From positions 1-11,906 of the forward strand of contig JASLGV010000502.1 of NCBI GenBank assembly GCA_030149995.1: a stretch of 11,906 nucleotides of DNA. Direction: 5' to 3'. Shown one piece after another: positions 1 to 8,200 of this stretch. Origin of the DNA: Pedobacter sp. (GTDB lineage Bacteria > Bacteroidota > Bacteroidia > Sphingobacteriales > Sphingobacteriaceae). The position numbers and the translations under genes are program-made. Within the stretch, counting starts at the first letter, position 1. Each line of letters starts with the position of its first letter. The notes below the pieces were generated by a model, which saw only the letters and a program-made list of their open reading frames with translations, was not told the DNA's origin and ran no database searches.

Positions 1-289
1 GGAAAATGCATGCAAATTCTCCGCCAACCACCGCTGCTCCGTTTCCATTAATTTCAATACCAGCCAGCTTAGTTTAAGCTTTAAAGATACCGGCATAGGC
101 ATTCCTGCTGAAGACCTGCCCAAAATTTTCTCCGCATTTTACAGGGGTCAAAACAAAGATTTTAGTGCCGGAAATGGCATAGGCCTTTCGCTTACACAAA
201 AAATTATCGCCATGCACCAGGGTACGATACAGATAAATTCGGTGGTACAACAGGGCAGCGTTTTCACCATTCAACTGCCACATCTATAA
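1..289 (+). CDS. Sensor histidine kinase, C-terminal ATPase domain (5'-truncated by window edge)
   Basis: Only the last 95 codons are present; the frame is open to the left edge (first complete codon at base 2) and stops with TAA at 287-289. The residues cover the HATPase_c fold of a histidine kinase: an N box (ENACKFS) at the very start, a G1 box (DTGIGIP), an F box (IFSAFYRG), and a G2 box (GNGIGLSLTQKI). These bind ATP-Mg2+ for autophosphorylation of a His in the missing upstream DHp domain. The sensor domain is outside the window, so the stimulus cannot be read. A response regulator gene is probably adjacent on the left (inference). The operon promoter with tandem repeats lies just downstream, so this two-component system is a candidate regulator of the metal operon that follows. 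No terminator hairpin is evident right after the stop. Confidence 0.93.
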   Translation, partial: ENACKFSANHRCSVSINFNTSQLSLSFKDTGIGIPAEDLPKIFSAFYRGQNKDFSAGNGIGLSLTQKIIAMHQGTIQINSVVQQGSVFTIQLPHL

Positions 290-325
290 AATCAGTCACT
301 AAACAGGTCTGATAACAGCCACGCT

Positions 326-358
326 TTTCTAATAAATTTCTAATGAATTTCTGTTTTT
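326..358 (+). repeat. Tandem 11-bp direct repeat, candidate response-regulator operator
   Basis: Two head-to-tail 11-mers, TTTCTAATAAA (326-336) and TTTCTAATGAA (337-347), differ at one base. They are followed by a degenerate third unit beginning TTTCT (348-358). An 11-bp period puts each copy on the same DNA face, as is typical of sites for OmpR/PhoB-family response regulators. The array ends about 30 bp before the -7 element at 389-396, a normal place for an activator. A histidine kinase gene ends only 37 bp upstream. That the repeat is an operator is inference; the region is AT-rich, so chance similarity is possible. Confidence 0.4.
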
Positions 359-388
359 CCTCTAACGGTCATTTCCAATGGCTTGCTT

Positions 389-396
389 TACTTTTG
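389..396 (+). promoter_or_regulatory. Bacteroidota-type -7 promoter element of the metal operon
   Basis: TACTTTTG matches the Bacteroidota primary sigma-factor -7 consensus TAnnTTTG at every fixed position. No good -33 TTTG/TTG is visible 19-21 bp upstream, which would fit an activator-dependent promoter. Transcription would start near 400-405, about 20 nt before the leader ATG at 421 and about 120 nt before the MgtC start at 523. The match is short and the start site is not mapped. Confidence 0.5.
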
Positions 397-420
397 CAGC
401 ACATTAAAACACAAAAATAT

Positions 421-483
421 ATGGACGCAGGCCCCAATTCAATCTTGGTATCTATTTGTTTAACCCCCTGCTGCATGGTATAA
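421..483 (+). CDS. Putative 20-residue leader peptide before the MgtC gene
   Basis: An ATG at 421, preceded by an A-rich run (about 405-420) typical of Bacteroidota initiation regions, opens a 20-codon ORF ending with TAA at 481-483. The peptide begins MDAGPNS and ends CLTPCCMV, with three Cys codons (457, 469, 472) and a Pro codon (466) near the end. Its stop overlaps the first bases of the hairpin at 482-522, so a ribosome terminating here would cover the left arm. This is the geometry of a regulatory leader ORF, as known from the mgtL, mgtM and mgtP leaders of enterobacterial Mg2+ genes; there is no sequence similarity to those that I can claim. Asp2 and Pro5 near the N-terminus loosely recall the acidic/proline start of MgtL. 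A chance ORF of this length is possible; the support is the coincidence of promoter, A-rich start and hairpin. Confidence 0.5.
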   Translation: MDAGPNSILVSICLTPCCMV

Positions 484-522
484 TTTTCTTTTTATGCCTG
501 CAAAGGGCAAAAAAAGAAAATT
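482..522 (+). promoter_or_regulatory. Hairpin occluding the MgtC translation start
   Basis: The left arm 482-498 pairs with the right arm 506-522 in 16 of 17 positions; the only mismatch is A494/A510. The stem has a GCC/GGC top and a 7-nt loop (499-505). The right arm is the purine-rich stretch directly before the ATG at 523, exactly where an A-rich Bacteroidota ribosome-binding region would be. Folding would therefore hide the initiation region. The U-rich arm comes first and the A-rich arm second, the reverse of an intrinsic terminator, so control of translation or a protein-binding palindrome is more likely. The arm pairing was read directly; stability in vivo is not known. Confidence 0.65.
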
Positions 523-1224
523 ATGAACTTATTCCAATTTACCCTACAACTTACCATTGCTTTTATTTTAGGTGCGGCTATTGGTACAGAACGTCAATGG
601 CGCCAACGCATGGCCGGTTTAAGAACCAATATGCTGGTGTGTCTGGGCGCTTGTATGTTTGTCTCACTGGGTGTAAAAGTAGGCGGCGATGCAGCCGGCC
701 GGGTAATCTCTTATGTAGTTAGCGGCATTGGCTTCCTGGGTGCAGGTGTCATCATGAAAGATGGCGTAAATGTACGTGGTTTAAATACCGCAGCCACTTT
801 ATGGTGCTCTGCAACTGTTGGCGCCGCCTGTGCACTTGGCTTTATTGCCGAAGCAGGCATTATTACGGCCTTTATCATTTTAACCCATATCCTAATGCGG
901 CCATTAGGTGTACAGTTAAGCCGTTTGCCTTTAAAACAACCCCATATCCCTGTACCCTATATTTTAACCATCAAATGCCTGCAGGAAGTTGAAAACCACA
1001 TCCGTGTACTCCTGCTGCAGTTTACCGGCAATGATGACAAACTTTTACTCAGATCGTTGAGAAGTACAGACGATGGCAATCCTTTAAAAGCTGTTATTAC
1101 GGCCGAAATATTTGCCAACAGTCCTGAAGATGCCGTTATGGAAAAAATTGCCGCACGGCTTACCATCGAGCACCAGGTATCTGAAGTAAGCTGGAACAAA
1201 GCCGGAAATGAAAATGATCTGTAA
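523..1224 (+). CDS. mgtC: MgtC/SapB family membrane protein
   Basis: This 233-residue protein has nearly the length of Salmonella MgtC (231). The N-terminal 140 residues form about four to five membrane segments with family hallmarks: GTERQWRQRMAGLRTN (21-36), GIGFLGAGVIMKDG (68-81) and VRGLNTAATLWCSATVG (84-100). Asn88 and Cys95 keep the same seven-residue spacing as the functionally important Asn92/Cys99 of Salmonella MgtC. The soluble C-terminal part (about 145-233) fits the ACT-like domain of long MgtC proteins. The family supports growth at low Mg2+ and virulence, partly by restraining the F1Fo ATP synthase; it is not thought to be a Mg2+ transporter itself. The ATG at 523 is chosen because the N-terminal membrane segment begins there; it directly abuts the hairpin. 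The gene is first in the operon, 20 bp before the ATPase gene, as in Salmonella mgtCB. Confidence 0.9.
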   Translation: MNLFQFTLQLTIAFILGAAIGTERQWRQRMAGLRTNMLVCLGACMFVSLGVKVGGDAAGRVISYVVSGIGFLGAGVIMKDGVNVRGLNTAATLWCSATVGAACALGFIAEAGIITAFIILTHILMRPLGVQLSRLPLKQPHIPVPYILTIKCLQEVENHIRVLLLQFTGNDDKLLLRSLRSTDDGNPLKAVITAEIFANSPEDAVMEKIAARLTIEHQVSEVSWNKAGNENDL

Positions 1225-1244
1225 CCATAAACGCACAAATTGCC

Positions 1245-3944
1245 ATGACTCTTAACAAAAAAAGAATATTGCCTAATAAGCTTAAATTACGCAGTAGTTA
1301 TGCGGAAGAAGCTGCCAACACCCGTTTACAAAATGTATCAAGATCTGATCAAAGCAACTATTTTAACATGCTCGATAGCTGCCCTGAAGGTCTGTCTCCC
1401 TTACAGGCGAAAGAAAAGCTTCAGATTTCGGGTTTAAATGAAGTGCACCATAAAAAAGCACCCTCGTGGGTTAAACAACTCATCGGTGCTTTTATCAATC
1501 CTTTTATAGGTGTTTTACTCATCATTGCACTCATTTCTTACCTGCTGGATGTATGGCTGGCCGAAGCTGGAACAGAAGATTACAAAACTGTTATCATGGT
1601 TGGCATTATGGTTATGGCCAGCGCCCTGCTTCGTTTCTTCCAGGAATACCGCAGCAACAGCGCAGCCGAAAAACTGAAAAGCATGGTAACCACCCAGGCC
1701 ACTGTTTTGAGAAAAACAACCGGCAAAAAAGAAATCGACATCAAAAAACTGGTACCTGGTGATGTTATTCTTTTATCAGCCGGCGATATGATTCCGGCCG
1801 ACTGCCGCATTATACAGGCAAAGGATTTATTTGTAAGCCAGTCGATGCTTACCGGCGAATCTTTACCCGTAGAAAAAAGAAGTCTGCCCGTGCGAAATGC
1901 CGAAGATAAACCGGTTATTGAACTCGACAACATCTGCTTTATGGGCACCAATGTACTTAGCGGATATGCAAGTGCCGTGGTGGTAAACACTGGCAATCAA
2001 ACCTATTTTGGTTCTTTAAGTAAAGAAATTACCGGCAAAAGAGCCGAAACAAACTTTGATAAAGGTGTTAACAAAGTAAGTTACCTGCTCATTCGTTTCA
2101 TGATTATTATGGTACCCATGATTTTCATCATCAACGGGCTGGTAAAAGGAAACTGGTGGGATGCCCTTCTCTTTGCCATTGCAGTTGCCGTGGGCTTAAC
2201 TCCGGAGATGCTGCCCATGATTGTAACCGCCAACCTGGCCAAAGGTGCCGTTAACATGAGCAAACATAAAGTCATCATCAAACGCCTGAATGCCATACAA
2301 AATATTGGTGCCATGGACATTCTTTGCACCGACAAAACCGGTACCCTGACCATGGATAAAATTGTACTCGAAAGGCACTTAAACATTTTCGGACAAGATG
2401 ATGAGGAAGTCTTAAAATGGGCTTACCTGAATAGCTTTCATCAAACAGGTCTTAAAAACCTGCTGGACGTGGCTGTACTGGAACATGTAGAACTGCACGA
2501 TTATTTAAAAGTAGAAGAAAGCTTTTTAAAGGTCGATGAGATTCCCTTTGATTTTCAAAGACGCCGGATGTCTGTAATCTTAAAACAAAGAAACGGGAAA
2601 CACCTGCTCATCTGTAAAGGTGCTGTTGAAGAAATGCTCGGACTTTGCAGTCATGCTTTTAATCCGGGTGATGACAAAAACCTGCATATAGAATCTGATC
2701 AGGTAATCAGAATGGATGAAACCATCAGAAAAATGATTCTGGCAACCTCTAAAAAACTAAATGCAGAAGGATTAAGGGTCTTGCTGGTTGCCATCCGGTT
2801 TTTTGACGACCGTGCATTAAACTACGGTGTTGAAGATGAAAACAACATGATCCTGACAGGCTTTATCGGATTTCTTGATCCGGCAAAACCTTCTGCTAAA
2901 GTGGCAATAGATGCTTTACAAAAATTAGGCGTAGGCATTAAAGTATTAACCGGCGACAATGAAATTGTAACCAAAAAGATTTGCAGGGATGTGGGCATTC
3001 CTTTCAATAAAATATTGCTGGGTACTGCGCTGGAAAAAATGTCGGACGAAGAACTTCTTACACAAATTGACGACATCTCGATCCTGGCAAAACTGAGTCC
3101 GGTTCAAAAATCGCGCGTGGTTAAAATATTGCAGACCAAAGGACATACCGTTGGCTTTATGGGCGATGGTATTAACGACGCGGTAGCCCTACGCGATGCC
3201 GATGTTGGAATCAGTGTAGATACAGCCGTAGATATAGCTAAAGAAAGTGCCGACATCATTCTGCTGGAAAAAGACCTGATGGTTTTGCGCAAAGGGGTTA
3301 TTTATGGTCGCCGTACTTTCGGCAACATCATCAAGTACATTAAAATGACTGCCAGCAGCAATTTTGGCAACATGTTCAGCATGCTGGGCGCCAGTGCGGT
3401 TTTACCTTTTCTACCTATGTTACCCGTGCAGCTGCTTGTACAAAATCTATTGTACGATGTATCCCAAATTTCGATTCCCTGGGATCGTATGGATGATGAA
3501 TTTCTGAAGGAACCTAAAAAATGGGATGCCTCGGGCATTAAAAGATTTATGCTTTACATCGGCCCGGTTAGCTCCATTTTTGATTACGCCATGTTTGCAG
3601 TGATGTTCTTTGTATTCAAAGCCAACAGCCCGCAACACCAGCAATTGTTCCAAAGCGGTTGGTTTATTGAAGGTTTACTGTCTCAAACCCTGATTGTACA
3701 CATGATCCGTACCCGTAAAATTCCATTTATACAAAGCTGGGCAACCACCCCCGTTGTGGCACTTACATCGCTTATTATTGTTATTGGCATCCTCATTCCA
3801 TTTTCGCCCTTTGCTGTATCGCTCAAAATGGAACCCTTGCCATTCACCTATTTCCTGTGGCTGATTGGTATACTAACCGCTTATTGTGCACTTACCCAAT
3901 ACATTAAAGTTTTATACATTAAAAAATTCAATCAATGGCTTTAA
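1245..3944 (+). CDS. mgtA: Magnesium-importing P-type ATPase (P3B, MgtA/MgtB type)
   Basis: This 899-residue protein has the usual MgtA/MgtB length and all P-type ATPase motifs in order: TGES in the actuator domain (203-206), the M4 motif VGLTPEMLP (316-324), the phosphorylation site DKTGTLT with catalytic Asp363, KGA of the nucleotide-binding domain (458-460), TGDN (569-572) and the hinge GDGIND (640-645). The M5-M6 region, with IKMTASSNFGNMFS and NLLYDVSQ, is typical of the P3B Mg2+ subgroup rather than the Ca2+ or heavy-metal (CPx) types; M4 has no CPx motif. It hydrolyses ATP to bring Mg2+ into the cytoplasm; related enzymes can also pass Ni2+ and some other divalent ions. It follows the MgtC gene by 20 bp, and its last 10 bases (3935-3944) overlap the start of a small membrane-protein gene. 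No frameshift or missing catalytic residue was seen. Confidence 0.95.
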   Translation: MTLNKKRILPNKLKLRSSYAEEAANTRLQNVSRSDQSNYFNMLDSCPEGLSPLQAKEKLQISGLNEVHHKKAPSWVKQLIGAFINPFIGVLLIIALISYLLDVWLAEAGTEDYKTVIMVGIMVMASALLRFFQEYRSNSAAEKLKSMVTTQATVLRKTTGKKEIDIKKLVPGDVILLSAGDMIPADCRIIQAKDLFVSQSMLTGESLPVEKRSLPVRNAEDKPVIELDNICFMGTNVLSGYASAVVVNTGNQTYFGSLSKEITGKRAETNFDKGVNKVSYLLIRFMIIMVPMIFIINGLVKGNWWDALLFAIAVAVGLTPEMLPMIVTANLAKGAVNMSKHKVIIKRLNAIQNIGAMDILCTDKTGTLTMDKIVLERHLNIFGQDDEEVLKWAYLNSFHQTGLKNLLDVAVLEHVELHDYLKVEESFLKVDEIPFDFQRRRMSVILKQRNGKHLLICKGAVEEMLGLCSHAFNPGDDKNLHIESDQVIRMDETIRKMILATSKKLNAEGLRVLLVAIRFFDDRALNYGVEDENNMILTGFIGFLDPAKPSAKVAIDALQKLGVGIKVLTGDNEIVTKKICRDVGIPFNKILLGTALEKMSDEELLTQIDDISILAKLSPVQKSRVVKILQTKGHTVGFMGDGINDAVALRDADVGISVDTAVDIAKESADIILLEKDLMVLRKGVIYGRRTFGNIIKYIKMTASSNFGNMFSMLGASAVLPFLPMLPVQLLVQNLLYDVSQISIPWDRMDDEFLKEPKKWDASGIKRFMLYIGPVSSIFDYAMFAVMFFVFKANSPQHQQLFQSGWFIEGLLSQTLIVHMIRTRKIPFIQSWATTPVVALTSLIIVIGILIPFSPFAVSLKMEPLPFTYFLWLIGILTAYCALTQYIKVLYIKKFNQWL

Positions 3945-4084
3945 CACGTTCCAACAAAGTATGGATACTGGCAATTATATACCTGCTGCTGGTCGTACTC
4001 TTTATAGATTGGCTTGAACGTCGTTTCCATGCCGAAAAAAATTTACAAAAAACACCATATCCCGCTCATGAAATTAAAAAATAA
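3935..4084 (+). CDS. Small single-pass membrane protein (49 aa), unrecognised family
   Basis: ATG at 3935 opens a 49-codon ORF ending with TAA at 4082-4084. It starts MALTRSNKVW, continues with a hydrophobic helix of about 15 residues (roughly 10-24, rich in I, L, V), then DWLERRFHAEKN and a polar, Lys-rich tail. An A-rich stretch (3918-3929) precedes the start. The ORF overlaps the ATPase gene by 10 bp and the adaptor gene (ATG 4068) by 17 bp, the pattern of translationally coupled genes. Without it there would be an otherwise unexplained gap of 123 bp in a tightly packed operon. I do not recognise a family. Small membrane proteins made with Mg2+ ATPases elsewhere (MgtS, MgtR, MgtU; KdpF for the K+ ATPase) stabilise or destabilise the transporter, so a subunit or regulator role is plausible. 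It could instead assist the RND complex. Confidence 0.7.
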   Translation: MALTRSNKVWILAIIYLLLVVLFIDWLERRFHAEKNLQKTPYPAHEIKK

Positions 4085-5198
4085 TGCCCGGTATTACCTG
4101 GCCTGCACCACTTTATTAATGGTTGGTTTTACACCTGCGTGCCAGCATGCAGCCATAACGGAAACGGAACCTACTTTCTCTGTTCACGATGAGCTTATTT
4201 CTGTTCCGGAAGACTCTCCCTTAAAAAATAAATTAAAAGTAGAGGAAGTTGGAACAGAAGATTATCAGCTAAAAATTACCACGTCGGGGACCGTCAAAGC
4301 CATTTCTACACAATACGCAGAAATTGCCCCGCCTTTTCAGGGACGGGTTGTAAAAAGTTATTTAAAACTGGGCATGAAAACAAATCCGGAAACCCCGCTG
4401 TTCGAGCTTGCAGCACCTGATTTTATGGCTGCTCAAAAGATTTTTTTTCAGGAAAAAACACAGCTGGAACAAGCAGCAAGAACCTTAAAACGCCAAAAAG
4501 ATCTGATGAACCATGGCGTTGGTACACAAAAAGATTTGGAAGAGGCTCAAACAGCTTACGAAGTGGAGAAAAAAGAATATGAAAATGCTGCTGCCGCCAT
4601 CCGGCTGTTTAAAGCCGATCCGGCTAAAATCTCGCTTGGACAGCCATTGGTGGTACGGGCACCAATCCAGGGAGAAGTCATTGAAAACAAGGTTGTGCTT
4701 GGGCAGTTTATCAAAGAAGATGCCGTACCGGTAGCGGCCATTGCAAATTTATCGGAAGTATGGATTGCCGGGAAAGTTAAAGAAAAAGACATTCAGCACA
4801 TTCATCAGCAGGACGCCTGCGAAGTTGAAGTAGATGCTTTACCAGGAAAAAAGATAACCGGAAAGGTATATCATATCCAGGAAATACTGGACGAAGAAAC
4901 ACGCAGTATAGAAGTGCTGATTATCTGTAAAAACACGGATCACAGCCTAAAGCCAGGTATGTATGGATCGGTTAAATTTATAAGCGCCCCCACTCCCGCC
5001 ATCTTAATTCCTTTAAAAGCTGTTCTACAGGCCAGCAGCAGCAGCTTTGTATTTATCGAAACCGGCGCAGGCAAATATCAGAAAAGAAAAATCGAAACCG
5101 GCGATACATCCGGCGATAAAATCGTTGTCAGATCGGGCCTGAACAAAGGCGACAAAATTGTAACAGAAGGCGGCTTTTACCTATTAGAAGCGAAGTAG
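4068..5198 (+). CDS. Efflux RND transporter periplasmic adaptor subunit (CzcB/CusB type lipoprotein)
   Basis: From ATG 4068 the protein has 376 residues. This start gives a normal signal peptide, MKLKNNARYYLACTTLLMVG, followed by a loose lipobox TPAC with Cys25 as the likely lipid anchor. Upstream in-frame TTG 4014 and ATG 4029 would only add a charged extension inside the small membrane-protein gene. Domains in order: first half of the lipoyl domain (about 80-118), an alpha-helical coiled-coil hairpin (about 118-183, many Gln/Glu/Lys), second half of the lipoyl domain (VVRAPIQGEVIEN, about 195-207), a beta-barrel, and a membrane-proximal domain to the C-terminus. The adaptor bridges the inner-membrane pump and outer-membrane channel and can present metal to the pump. 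No separate Cys/His heavy-metal-binding domain is attached. It overlaps the small gene upstream by 17 bp and ends 24 bp before the pump gene. Confidence 0.9.
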   Translation: MKLKNNARYYLACTTLLMVGFTPACQHAAITETEPTFSVHDELISVPEDSPLKNKLKVEEVGTEDYQLKITTSGTVKAISTQYAEIAPPFQGRVVKSYLKLGMKTNPETPLFELAAPDFMAAQKIFFQEKTQLEQAARTLKRQKDLMNHGVGTQKDLEEAQTAYEVEKKEYENAAAAIRLFKADPAKISLGQPLVVRAPIQGEVIENKVVLGQFIKEDAVPVAAIANLSEVWIAGKVKEKDIQHIHQQDACEVEVDALPGKKITGKVYHIQEILDEETRSIEVLIICKNTDHSLKPGMYGSVKFISAPTPAILIPLKAVLQASSSSFVFIETGAGKYQKRKIETGDTSGDKIVVRSGLNKGDKIVTEGGFYLLEAK

Positions 5199-5222
5199 CC
5201 TTCGCCCCTTACCCAGAGATAT

Positions 5223-8200
5223 ATGAAACAATTAATTTTTACCGCTATTCAAAAGCGCTGGCTTTTTGCTGCCTTATTTATTCTGCTGAGTGTATTCGGA
5301 TATTATTCCTGGAAACAATTATCTGTTGAAGCCTACCCGGATATTGCCGATGTAACCTCGCAGGTTGTTACACAGGTACCAGGCCTGGCAGCAGAAGAAG
5401 TAGAACAACAAATTACCATTCCGGTTGAAAGGGCTTTAAATGGTTTACCGGGTATGCATGTAATGCGGAGCCGCAGCCTTTTTGGCCTCTCCCTCATTAC
5501 CATGGTTTTTGACGATGGCACAGATGATTACTGGGCGCGTCAGCGCATACAGGAACGGCTTACAGAAGTATCGCTCCCTTTCGGGGCACTTCCGGCGCTT
5601 GATCCCCTTACCTCTCCTACCGGCGAAATTTTCCGTTATATTATTGAGAGTAAGCGCCACGATTTACGGGCATTGACAGAACTGCAAAACTGGACCATTA
5701 TACCCAAAATAAAACAAGTACAAGGGGTAGCCGATGTAAGCAACTTTGGTGGTATTACCACCCAATACCAGATAGAACTCGATCCGGATAAGCTTTCCCA
5801 ATATCGTTTAACGCTTGCAGATGTACAAAATGCCATCAGCAGCAACAACAGTAATGCCGGTGGTAGCATTTTAAACCGGGGCGACCAGGGATATGTTGTT
5901 CGGGGTATTGGACTGGTAAAAGACCTCGAAGCCCTGGGCGAAGTAATGGTTAAATCGGTAAGCGGTGTTCCGGTTTTGGTAAAAGAACTCGGTACTTTAA
6001 AATACGGAACCCTCGAAAGAAAAGGCGTACTTGGTTACACCGATCACCAGACAAACCATTCTGACGGGATAGAAGGTATTGTGGTGATGCTCAAAGGGCA
6101 AAACCCCTCAAATGTTTTAGAGGGTGTTCATAAAGCAGTTGCAGAATTAAACGACAACATCCTGCCAAAAGACGTAAAAATTCGGGCTTTTCTGGATAGA
6201 ACGAACCTGGTTGATACCACTTTAAATACGGTTTCGCACACGCTTCTGGAAGGAATGGCACTGGTCGTAGTGATTTTAATTATTTTTCTTGGCAGCTGGC
6301 GTGGTGCTTTAATTGTGGCCATTACCATCCCCATCGCTTTGCTCATTTCTTTTATCCTGATGCATTTTACCCATGTGCCGGCAAATTTACTTTCTCTGGG
6401 GGCCATCGATTTCGGAATCATCGTAGATGGAGCCATTGTGATGCTGGAAACCATCCTGAAAAAAAGAGAGGAAAATCCCGAACAGCTACTTGAAGAAACA
6501 TCCATCGGCAAAAAAGCCCTTTCCGTGGCCAAACCCATTTTATTTGCCACCATTATCATCATTACGGCTTATTTACCGCTCTTTTCTTTTGAAAGAGTAG
6601 AGAAAAAACTCTTTACTCCGATGGCCTTCACGGTTGGTTATGCTCTTTTGGGTGCCCTGGCTGCTGCCCTATTGCTGATACCCGGACTGGCTTATGCCGT
6701 TTACCGCAAACCCACAAAATTGTACCGCAACAAATGGCTGGAACGTTTAACTTCGGGATACGAAAAGCGGCTTCAGAAAATAATGAGCAAACCTAAAAAG
6801 GTTATCCTTCCGCTGATGGTGGTGCTGGCAGGCGCTGTTACCTTGTCCATAACCGTAGGTAAAGATTTTTTACCTCCGCTGGATGAAGGAAGTATCTGGT
6901 TGCAGGTTTCGTTGCCTCCCGGTGTAACACTCGAAAAATCAAAAGAAATGAGCGATGCACTCCGGGCGGCAACCATTAAGCACCCGGAAGTTACTTATGT
7001 AATGGTGCAGTCCGGAAGAAATGACGATGGTACCGATTATTTTACGCCCTCGCATTTTGAGGTTTCCATCGGCTTAAAACCCTACAAAGAGTGGACATCG
7101 GGCCGTCAAAAAGCAGATCTGATCCAGGATCTTTCTAAAGAATATGCCCGTATGCCCGGCTACTCCGTTGCCTTTACCCAGCCCATGATTGATGGGGTAA
7201 TGGATAAAATTGCCGGTGCACACAGCGAACTGGTGGTAAAAGTATTTGGTAATGATTTTAAAGAGACCCGCCGTATTACGGAAAACGTAATGAATACTTT
7301 ACGTACAGTGAAAGGTGCTGTTGATATTGCCATTGACCAGGAACCTCCGCTTCCTCAGCTGCAAATCCATGTAAACCGGAATGCCGTTGCCAGGTATGGT
7401 TTAAACATCAGCGATGTAGCGGAGCTGATCGAAGTGGCCATCGGTGGAAAAGCCGTTTCGCAAATTTTTGCTGATGATAAAGTGTATGATGTTATTTGCC
7501 GTTATAAAGAAAGCAGCCGTAATACTCCTGAAAAAATCGGCAACCTGTTGCTTACCACAGCAAACGGCGCCAATATCCCCTTATCACAGGTGGCTGATAT
7601 TAAAACAGATTTAGGAGAAAGCTCTATTTCCAGGGAAATGAATCGCCGGCAGCTAACAGTTCGTTTAAATTTACGTGGGGTAGATTTAAGTACTTTCCTG
7701 TCTGCAGCACAGGCCAAAATTGCCAATGAAGTAAAATACGATCCGGAGCAGTACAGCATTGAATGGGGCGGACAATTTGAAAACCAGCACCGTGCTTATG
7801 CCAAATTAGCTGTAGTGGTGCCAATTGCACTGGCCATCATGTTCTTATTGTTATATGGTGCCTTCGGAAGGTTCAGACAGGCGGGGCTTATTTTAAGTAT
7901 TGTACCGCTGGCACTCTTTGGCGGTATGTTGGCCTTAAATGTTCGGGGCATGACCTTAAACGTATCATCTGCGGTTGGTTTCATTGCCCTCTTTGGGGTG
8001 GCCATTCAAAATGGGGTAATTCTGATTGCACACATCAACGATCTCCGAAAAAGCGGTTTAGATTTATTGCATGCAAGTATTGAAGGTGCCAAACACCGTT
8101 TCCGTCCGGTTTTAATGACGGCCACCGTAGCAGCCCTTGGTCTGTTACCAGCTTCACTGGCAACCGGCATCGGCTCTGATGTACAACGTCCGCTGGCAAC

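Noticed and set aside
479..484. TATAAT, an exact E. coli -10 box, just before the hairpin
   Set aside because: Bacteroidota primary sigma factors use TAnnTTTG; there is no matching upstream box, and the TACTTTTG at 389-396 fits better.
482..522. Hairpin read as an intrinsic terminator
   Set aside because: The T-rich arm precedes and the A-rich arm follows the GC top, so there is no U tract after the stem on either strand. The stem also abuts a start codon.
456..722. 88-codon + frame starting with TTG and overlapping the MgtC gene
   Set aside because: It is a shadow frame: it runs out of frame through the well-supported MgtC coding sequence and has no recognisable domain.
4014..4067. N-terminal extension of the adaptor from TTG 4014 or ATG 4029
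   Set aside because: The extension is charged and would bury the signal peptide; ATG 4068 gives a normal lipoprotein signal. The stretch is better explained as part of the 49-codon gene in another frame.
6128..6562. 144-codon minus-strand frame inside the RND pump gene, and similar antisense frames in the ATPase gene
   Set aside because: They lie fully inside strongly supported genes, have low-complexity Met/Ser/Ile-rich translations and match no family I know.
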